8,527 nucleotides of DNA from Nitrospinae bacterium CG11_big_fil_rev_8_21_14_0_20_56_8. GTDB lineage: Bacteria > Nitrospinota > Nitrospinia > Nitrospinales > VA-1. Position 1 is the first letter of the stretch. Each line of letters starts with the position of its first letter. A program made the translations under genes and the position numbers. The notes beneath the pieces were generated by a model that worked only from the letters and a program-made list of their open reading frames with translations, searched no databases and was not told where the DNA came from. Shown here in pieces: positions 1-4,069 of the stretch. The stretch is taken from NCBI GenBank assembly GCA_002796165.1, contig PCWF01000042.1, positions 1 through 8,527 of the forward strand. Direction: 5' to 3'.

Positions 1-371
1 CGGAACATATCGTCCACCGAGAGAAAGGCAGGAAGCTTTTGGACCTTGCGCGGCAGAGGAATGGTCTTGGCGACGTTTCCCGTCAAGTATCCCTCCCGGC
101 ACAGGAAGCGGAAGAAGGCGCTCAAGGTGGACAGTTTGCGGCTCATGCTGGCTCCGCTCATGGCCCGGTCGTACAGGTGGGCGAGAAAGGATCGAATCGC
201 GAGGCGATCGATCCGTTCCAGCAAAATTTTTCCCCCTTCGCAGGCATGGCCCGAATCTTTGAGAAACGCCTCGAACTGGTGGAGGTCGAGGAGATAATTT
301 GAAACCGTATGCGGGGAAGCGTTTTTCTCCCCCTGCAGATATTTTTGAAACTCAAGGATCTGGGATTCCAT
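1..371 (-). CDS. xerC: Tyrosine recombinase XerC/XerD-type, N-terminal part (cut by window edge)
   Basis: The reverse strand reads open from an ATG at 371 to the window edge, giving 123 residues. They match the SAM-like core-binding domain of Xer site-specific recombinases: an opening F-x-x-YL segment, then an S-x-x-TVSNYLLDLHQFEAFL-like stretch (about residues 29-44), a second helix pair (about 62-90, ending KLSTLSAFFRFL), and the 'LPRKVQKLP' linker that leads into the catalytic domain. The catalytic Arg-His-Arg-Tyr residues would lie beyond the left edge, so activity cannot be judged. Xer enzymes resolve chromosome dimers at dif with a partner recombinase, and the family also includes integron and phage integrases. 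The chromosomal gene neighbourhood and plain N-terminus favour XerC/XerD. The start is supported by AAGGAG (378-383, reverse strand) 6 bases upstream. The symbol is tentative because XerC and XerD cannot be told apart from this part alone. Confidence 0.85.
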   Translation of the reverse strand, partial: MESQILEFQKYLQGEKNASPHTVSNYLLDLHQFEAFLKDSGHACEGGKILLERIDRLAIRSFLAHLYDRAMSGASMSRKLSTLSAFFRFLCREGYLTGNVAKTIPLPRKVQKLPAFLSVDDMF

Positions 372-390
372 TTATAACTCCTTGTATTTC

Positions 391-419
391 AATATAATAT
401 TAAATAGAAAGGAAATCAA
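391..419 (-). promoter_or_regulatory. Sigma70-like promoter for the recombinase gene
   Basis: On the reverse strand, TTGATT (414-419) and TATATT (391-396) are separated by exactly 17 bases, in an AT-rich island that stands out from its surroundings. They match the consensus hexamers at 4/6 and 5/6. Transcription would begin near 384, leaving a short leader that carries only the AAGGAG ribosome binding site. This is a sequence match, not a mapped promoter. Confidence 0.6.
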
Positions 420-717
420 TATCCTCGCTCGTCCAGGTCCTTGAAGAGAGCTATACATAACTCCGGCATTAAACCTTCCCAAGCTGAATTCCCGCCCCCG
501 TGCTTGCGAGCCGCTTTGGCGGCGGGGCGATCCAGCCCTTCCACTAAAAACTGGAATTTATTGTTTGGCCCATACTGTCTTTGGGGCATACTGGAGAGAA
601 TAACGAGGAACGGGGGGGAACCTTTCGGAAGCGGTTCTCCTGCTAAGCGAGGAACAGGGCTGAAACGTTTGCCGAACGGGGCTTTCTCCCTTCTATTTTA
701 AATCTGAGGATTCAATC
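420..717. other. Intergenic spacer with direct repeats and one hairpin
   Basis: I see no convincing gene here. A plus-strand frame at 441-701 is open, but it has no ribosome binding site and a composition unlike a protein. Visible structure: CATACTG occurs twice (571-577 and 587-593); CGAGGAAC occurs twice (604-611 and 648-655), each time preceded by TAA or TAAG and followed by a G-rich run; and an 8-bp stem with one G-U pair (615-622 with 633-640) closes a 10-base loop. The region probably holds the promoter and leader of the downstream coiled-coil gene. A candidate -10 TATTTT sits at 694-699, but no good -35 is positioned for it. Confidence 0.4.
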
Positions 718-1272
718 ATGAGCACTCCCAAGGAAGATCTGGAGGCCAAGATCCGGCGGGCTCAGGACGATTTCGAGGTGTTGTCGAACCTGCGGGAAAA
801 GTTGGAAATTCTTACGGAACATGTGTCTTCCCGCAAGGAGGCCCTGGATGAAGAAATCGAGGAAAGTATCAACGAGGCGATCCTGAACGCCCGGGACTCT
901 CTTGAGCGCGTCCAGGAAAATATCGAACCGAAACTGGATAAATGGATCCAGGAGCGGCTGGACCTGATCCAGAAACGCATGGACCGGCTGAAAGATGAAA
1001 ACCAGCAGGCGGTGATCGAGGAATTGCGCAAACAATCGGAGCGGTTCAGCCAGGAGGCCGCCGCAGGGCTCGACGAGAGGGTCGGGGAAAAGGTGCGGGA
1101 CGCGAAAAAATCCATGGAACAGGGGATGTCCGACCAGATCCGCAAGGAATTGGAGTCGGCCCTCGCGCAACAGAAGTCGCAGATGGAAAACACGCTGGGC
1201 CTTGTTCGGTTGGCGGCGTTTGCCGCCCTGGGCCTGGGACTGGTGGCTTTGGGGGTGGCGTTTTTTCGTTAA
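718..1272 (+). CDS. Coiled-coil protein with C-terminal membrane anchor, function unknown
   Basis: This encodes 184 residues. About residues 5-155 are highly charged (Glu, Lys, Arg, Gln) with heptad-like hydrophobic spacing and no Pro except near residue 71, so a long, nearly continuous helix or coiled coil is expected. Residues 160-182 form one hydrophobic segment (LVRLAAFAALGLGLVALGVAFF) followed by a single Arg. There is no signal peptide, so the protein is probably tail-anchored in the inner membrane with its rod in the cytoplasm. The start is well supported: TGAGGA at 705-710 lies 7 bases before the ATG. I do not recognise a family. The architecture would suit a scaffold or a membrane-tethering factor, but nothing visible shows an enzymatic role. 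The gene converges on the minus-strand 53-residue membrane protein, with only 27 bases between their stop codons. Confidence 0.8.
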   Translation: MSTPKEDLEAKIRRAQDDFEVLSNLREKLEILTEHVSSRKEALDEEIEESINEAILNARDSLERVQENIEPKLDKWIQERLDLIQKRMDRLKDENQQAVIEELRKQSERFSQEAAAGLDERVGEKVRDAKKSMEQGMSDQIRKELESALAQQKSQMENTLGLVRLAAFAALGLGLVALGVAFFR

Positions 1273-1299
1273 GGATCGGGAGCCAGGGTGCCCGGTGGG

Positions 1300-1461
1300 T
1301 CAGGTGATCAACCAGAACAGAAAAAACAGCAGGAGACAGGTGATCACCACCTGAAGGGCAAAATTGAACTCCGGTCCGGTAAAGAGTATCAGAAACGTGC
1401 AGGCACAAAGGATGATGAAGGCAAGAATAAGTCTCGTGCGCTGGCGGAGTAGAGGTTTCAC
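1300..1461 (-). CDS. Small two-helix membrane protein (53 aa, GTG start)
   Basis: The reverse strand carries a 53-codon frame starting with GTG at 1461 and ending TGA at 1300. The N-terminus is basic (KPLLRQRTR). Two hydrophobic segments follow, about residues 11-27 (LILAFIILCACTFLILF) and 35-52 (ALQVVITCLLLFFLFWLI), joined by the short turn TGPEFNF. This is the form of a small integral membrane protein with both ends in the cytoplasm. GAGGA (1468-1472, reverse strand) lies 6 bases before the GTG and supports the start. The non-ATG start and short length make it easy to miss. It lies 67 bases downstream of the 1529-2026 gene on the same strand, so the two may be co-transcribed. I do not recognise a family, and a few such short membrane frames occur by chance. 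Confidence 0.62.
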   Translation of the reverse strand: MKPLLRQRTRLILAFIILCACTFLILFTGPEFNFALQVVITCLLLFFLFWLIT

Positions 1462-1528
1462 GAAATTTCCTCAGGATGGCGCGGGGTAAGGCGGGGACAG
1501 GAGGGTTGACCCCGCGGCCGGAGCAGAC

Positions 1529-2026
1529 TCAACGATCGGGCACGAACAGTTTTTTCAGGTCTTCCACGAGGAGGATATCCTCCACTTCCGAAAGTATGTC
1601 GGCCTTCGTCATGGGAAGGTCCTTTACAATCCTCCAGTCCTCCTCGGTCACTGCTCCCTTGAAGCCGAGTCTCGGGTAAGACGCCAGGTATTCTTCAATA
1701 TCTTCCTTGTCAAAACAGTCCCCGATTTCCTCGACGAAGTTATTGAGCGTGCCCTCCAGGAAGCGCAGGCGTTCGAGCACTCCCTGATAATTCTCGTTTA
1801 AGGAAAGGACGTAACTGAGCCGGAAGGGTTTTGCACTTTCCGCGGGATAGGGCTCGTCGTTTTGATCGGGATACAGGTATTTCAACTTCCGGGTCAATTG
1901 GCGGAATTTGTAAAATTCCTGGCAAAACTTCTCGCCAATCAAAAAGGAGAGACCGGCATGAAGGCCGAACTGGTCGGCAATCTCCAGGGCTTCTTCGCAA
2001 TAATCCCGAATTTGGTACGTATCCAT
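1529..2026 (-). CDS. Acidic helical protein, function unknown
   Basis: This encodes 165 residues from ATG at 2026. A GTG two codons upstream (2032) is also in frame, but AGGCGG (2032-2037, reverse strand) sits 5 bases before the ATG and overlaps the GTG, so the ATG is preferred. The protein is soluble, acidic and mainly helical, with no signal peptide, no membrane segment and no recognisable catalytic motif. It opens with DTYQIRDYCEEALEIADQFG and contains an aromatic/basic stretch (FCQEFYKFRQLTRKLKYLY, about residues 35-53) and an acidic C-terminal part ending LKKLFVPDR. I cannot assign a family. The upstream spacer (2033-2176) is AT-rich near 2090-2165 and could hold its promoter, but I found no convincing hexamer pair. 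The phosphatase gene lies upstream on the same strand, about 150 bases away. Confidence 0.75.
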   Translation of the reverse strand: MDTYQIRDYCEEALEIADQFGLHAGLSFLIGEKFCQEFYKFRQLTRKLKYLYPDQNDEPYPAESAKPFRLSYVLSLNENYQGVLERLRFLEGTLNNFVEEIGDCFDKEDIEEYLASYPRLGFKGAVTEEDWRIVKDLPMTKADILSEVEDILLVEDLKKLFVPDR

Positions 2027-2176
2027 GATCACCGCCTGAAAGCGCAGTCTCCCGCCAGGGGAGGAGCCATGCCAAAGAATTTAGGGAAAAAGTAAGAATC
2101 TATTATTCTCATATTTCATTGGAAGTAAACAGAATTTTGTGACGCGCCACCTAAAAATTAAATAACTAATTAAAAA

Positions 2177-2779
2177 TCAATCTATTAGGGAATCCCCTTT
2201 GGCGGTCTCCGAAAAGGGGGCCGGGTGATAAAACCGGGCCAGCCAATACGCCCAAGACCGGGTGAGGTGCAGAATGGCATTCTCCGGACCCGGCAGGGGA
2301 TCGACATGAATAAATTTCATCCCCACCTCGATGGCGCCGCCGTCGGTGATGTAATTATCCCCCGCCATGCACACCCGGTCAGGAGTGTCCATACCCAGAT
2401 AGGTTCTCATGGCCCTTTCGAATCCGCGCCGGTCGGGTTTGGCTTCCACCTGGCGCACCACCGCCACCCCCTCGAACTGGAGGAACCGGTTATCCTCCGC
2501 ATTGGTGAAAAGGGCGACTTTGAGGCCGGACCGGACCATTCGCTCGACGTGGTCGACCACCGGTTGGGGGAACCGGGTGGCTTTATGAGGAGCCAGGGTT
2601 CCATCGGCGTCGATCAGGATTCCCTTGACCCCATCCGCCTTCAGCCGGTCGATGGGAATGTCCTCGAACCGGGGGACAGCAAGATAGGTTCGGAGGGCGT
2701 GGGGACGAAACGGAAGGCTCAGGAATCTCCACAACTTGGGCCAAGTCAGGCCTTCCCGGTTTTCGAGTGAGGGTGTCAT
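2177..2779 (-). CDS. HAD-superfamily phosphatase, YqeG-like (IIIA type)
   Basis: This 200-residue protein carries the HAD motifs in order. Motif I is ILIDADGTLAP, with nucleophile Asp57 and acid/base Asp59. Motif II is ALFTNA (Thr92-Asn93). The motif III lysine is in EAKPDRRGF (Lys114). Motif IV is AGDNYITD (Asp141, Asp146). The compact spacing, with no cap domain between motifs I and II, and the KP-x-x-x-GF-x-RA segment just before motif IV match the YqeG family of HAD IIIA phosphatases. Those are usually about 170 residues, and this one has longer ends. The substrate of YqeG proteins is not settled, so a Mg-dependent phosphohydrolase of unknown substrate is the safe reading. It is cytoplasmic, with no signal or membrane segment. 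The start at 2779 lacks a strong Shine-Dalgarno sequence and is the least certain part. The C-terminal tail after about residue 165 has no assigned role. Confidence 0.85.
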   Translation of the reverse strand: MTPSLENREGLTWPKLWRFLSLPFRPHALRTYLAVPRFEDIPIDRLKADGVKGILIDADGTLAPHKATRFPQPVVDHVERMVRSGLKVALFTNAEDNRFLQFEGVAVVRQVEAKPDRRGFERAMRTYLGMDTPDRVCMAGDNYITDGGAIEVGMKFIHVDPLPGPENAILHLTRSWAYWLARFYHPAPFSETAKGDSLID

Positions 2780-2831
2780 AGGTTGATCGGTGCCGGGGAA
2801 GGTTCCCGTGCCGGGGTTGATGGAATTTTCT

Positions 2832-2840
2832 ACTATACCA
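2832..2840 (-). promoter_or_regulatory. Possible extended -10 element upstream of the phosphatase gene
   Basis: The reverse strand reads TGGTATAGT, a TG-n-TATAAT-type extended -10 with one mismatch, about 50 bases upstream of the phosphatase start. No matching -35 is present at the usual spacing, which extended -10 promoters can tolerate. Between it and the start codon, GTGCCGGGG occurs twice (2790-2798 and 2808-2816 on the plus strand) and GGTTGAT occurs twice (2781-2787 and 2815-2821), forming an imperfect tandem repeat in the expected leader. Confidence 0.3.
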
Positions 2841-3053
2841 TCAAGCCTTTTGATCCGGCGAGGGGGTTTCTCATTTCCCTTTTGTTCCAGGAGTGGAAGC
2901 GGGGATGGGGAGAGGATTTTCCCGTTGGAACCGTTCCCGATTTATCCCTACCGGACGACCCGATGAGGGGGGAAGGGGAGGGCCTGAAAATCCTTTAACC
3001 CGCTAAAAATAAATCTTGCGCACGTTAAAATTAAGAGTAACATTTCCAGAAAA

Positions 3054-3111
3054 GGGAACCCCCCTGGTTTCTTCCCCGAAATGTTCTTAACTTCCCTTCT
3101 TCGGGGTTCCC
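3054..3111. repeat. Nested inverted repeat with two competing pairings
   Basis: GGGAACCCC (3054-3062) pairs perfectly over 9 bases with GGGGTTCCC (3103-3111). Inside it, CCCCGAA (3074-3080) pairs perfectly over 7 bases with TTCGGGG (3100-3106). The two stems share the GGGG at 3103-3106 and so exclude each other. This switch-like arrangement is also what one would expect from a mutually exclusive attenuator, although no U-rich tract follows. Confidence 0.5.
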
Positions 3112-3248
3112 GCCCAAATGGACGATTTTAAGGATCCACTTCCCGTTATTTTCCGATACCGCAAGACCTCCATGTCCATGACGGACAAATTGGAGATTTT
3201 TTTCTTCTCCACGGGAGATCTCTAATCGCCGACGCTCCGTTTTCGGGG

Positions 3249-3280
3249 TCAGGGATCATCCTGAAGACGGTTCGCCGTTT
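3249..3280. repeat. Two adjacent small hairpins, one with a UUCG tetraloop
   Basis: TCAGG (3249-3253) pairs with CCTGA (3260-3264) across a 6-base loop. Directly after it, AGACGG (3265-3270) pairs with CCGTTT (3275-3280) around TTCG, including one G-U pair. UUCG closed by a strong stem is a very stable tetraloop when the plus strand is transcribed. No U-run follows, so a terminator role is unlikely. Confidence 0.4.
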
Positions 3281-3433
3281 CGACACCACCCCTCATTGAG
3301 TTGCCTGCATCTTGATCGAATTTCCGTTGCGAAGGGATGGGACGCATTAAGGTCCGTTTGCCTTGGGTCGGACCGGTGTGCTTGAAGGTTCGTGGAGAAC
3401 AGTCGAATAACAGTTAAGGGACAACCAGGAGAA

Positions 3434-3550
3434 TATAAAAGGCACCTGCCAATTGGCGGCCTCCGGCAGGATTCGTTAAGGTCGAGTCCAATTTAGATTT
3501 CCCCTTTCGGGGTTAGCAAACAAAATTCATTTTCAGGTACGCAAACAATT
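3434..3550 (+). promoter_or_regulatory. Candidate promoter and structured leader of the exported Lys/Glu-rich gene
   Basis: TATAAA at 3434-3439 could be a -10, although no good -35 lies 16-18 bases upstream. A transcript starting near 3446 would carry about 105 bases of leader containing CCTGCC (3445-3450) paired with GGCAGG (3465-3470), with the 10-base palindrome GCCAATTGGC (3448-3457) overlapping it. It would also carry a CCCC-TTTC-GGGG hairpin (3501-3512). No strong Shine-Dalgarno sequence is visible directly before the ATG at 3551, since CAGG at 3534-3537 is rather distant. The structured leader could therefore influence translation. Confidence 0.35.
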
Positions 3551-3868
3551 ATGAAAAAGAACGTCACGTTTTTTGTTGTCATGCTGGTTGGAATTGTTCT
3601 GTCATTTTCTTCCAATGCTTTCGCTTCTACCTCTTTGAATGATGCCAATATCATCTCCGCCCCCGTTGCCGAGCAATCGGTTGAGCAGAATTCCCTTCAA
3701 CCCGCAACGATCATCGTAGCGGACGAAGCCGTCACTCAGGAAAAGGGCGAGGGCGAGAAGAAAGAAGATAAAGGCGAGGGAAAAGTCGAGAAAAAGGAAG
3801 AAGGCCAGGAGCAACCCAAGGGAGATGCCCCGAAGGCCAATGCGGACGCCAATAAAAGCGCCAATTAA
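3551..3868 (+). CDS. Small exported Lys/Glu-rich low-complexity protein
   Basis: This encodes 105 residues. A clear Sec signal peptide is present: positive MKKN, a hydrophobic core over residues 5-20, and a likely cleavage site after Ala25 in NAFA-ST. There is no lipobox Cys. The mature part is about 80 residues: a neutral segment (26-60), then a low-complexity tail (about 62-105) built from Lys, Glu, Gly and later Ala/Asn/Asp, with repeated short units such as GEG-KKE and KEEGQEQ. It contains no Cys and no recognised fold, so it is probably disordered in the periplasm or outside the cell. I do not recognise a family; metal binding, wall association or a spacer role are only guesses. The ribosome binding site is weak. 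Clean signal-peptide architecture and biased but consistent codon use make it a credible gene. It stands alone, with hairpin-rich spacers on both sides. Confidence 0.72.
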   Translation: MKKNVTFFVVMLVGIVLSFSSNAFASTSLNDANIISAPVAEQSVEQNSLQPATIIVADEAVTQEKGEGEKKEDKGEGKVEKKEEGQEQPKGDAPKANADANKSAN

Positions 3869-3872
3869 CAAT

Positions 3873-3889
3873 CCGGCGTTGCCGGTTTT
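3873..3889 (+). terminator. Short GC stem with T-tract after the exported protein gene
   Basis: CCGGC (3873-3877) and GCCGG (3881-3885) form a 5-bp stem with a GTT loop, followed directly by TTTT (3886-3889). It begins 4 bases past the TAA stop. The stem is short and the T-run brief, so it may be a weak or leaky terminator. Confidence 0.45.
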
Positions 3890-3905
3890 CGCAGTCGGTT
3901 CAACG

Positions 3906-3932
3906 CCCTGCCGGTTTCTTTGACCGGCGGGG
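3906..3932. repeat. 10-bp GC-rich hairpin in the 3868-4070 spacer
   Basis: CCCTGCCGGT (3906-3915) pairs with ACCGGCGGGG (3923-3932) with one G-U pair, leaving a 7-base TTCTTTG loop. It is the second of three consecutive hairpins in this spacer and has no U-run after it. Confidence 0.5.
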
Positions 3933-3943
3933 ATAACGGGCAA

Positions 3944-3981
3944 GGAACCAACCGGAGGACCAGGGCTCTCCGGTTGGTTCC
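3944..3981. repeat. Perfect 14-bp inverted repeat upstream of the methyltransferase/ligase fusion
   Basis: GGAACCAACCGGAG (3944-3957) pairs with CTCCGGTTGGTTCC (3968-3981) without mismatch around a 10-base loop, making it the longest perfect stem I found in the window. A pyrimidine-rich CCCTCTACTCC follows, but no U-tract. It could be a terminator of the upstream gene, an mRNA-stabilising end or processing site, or a leader element for the fusion gene, whose ATG lies 88 bases further on. Confidence 0.6.
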
Positions 3982-4069
3982 CCCTCTACTCCAAATGAAT
4001 TGGGTCCGGCCATCTGTTTTGTGGGTCCCTCCTGACACGATGGTCCCCGGTCCGCGAAGGAAATTCCAG

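Larger units (their letters stand above)
2841..3550. other. Long gene-free region rich in inverted repeats
   Basis: About 700 bases have no convincing coding sequence on either strand. Short frames at 2783-2998, 3118-3225 and 3337-3414 have no usable ribosome binding site. An AT-rich patch at 3001-3050 could hold a promoter. The region contains several hairpin-forming segments, listed separately (3054-3111, 3249-3280, 3445-3512), and ends at the start of the exported Lys/Glu-rich protein. The spacing and number of stems fit one or more structured RNAs or a long leader. I recognise no known riboswitch or small-RNA family and no tRNA. Confidence 0.5.

Noticed and set aside
441..701. An 86-codon plus-strand frame between the recombinase and coiled-coil genes
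   Set aside because: No ribosome binding site, Pro/Arg/Ser/Gly-rich composition without structure, and it occupies the expected promoter region of the next gene.
1301..1350. CAGGTGATCA occurring twice, once as the palindrome GGTGATCACC, as possible operator sites
   Set aside because: Both copies lie within the codons of the small membrane protein's second helix and could arise from its repetitive Leu/Val/Ile/Thr coding. There is no promoter beside them.
2783..2998. A 71-codon plus-strand frame upstream of the phosphatase gene
   Set aside because: No ribosome binding site, low-complexity Gly/Glu-rich end encoded by a purine run, and it overlaps the likely phosphatase promoter.
3118..3225. 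A 35-codon plus-strand frame beginning MDDFKDPLPV
   Set aside because: No Shine-Dalgarno sequence, no hydrophobic or other recognisable pattern, and its start sits just behind the inverted repeat at 3103-3111. It cannot be supported without conservation data.
3920..4069. An N-terminal extension of the fusion protein by 50 residues
   Set aside because: The stretch runs through the hairpins, its residues are not family-like, and the ATG at 4070 has a good AAGGA site at 8 bases.
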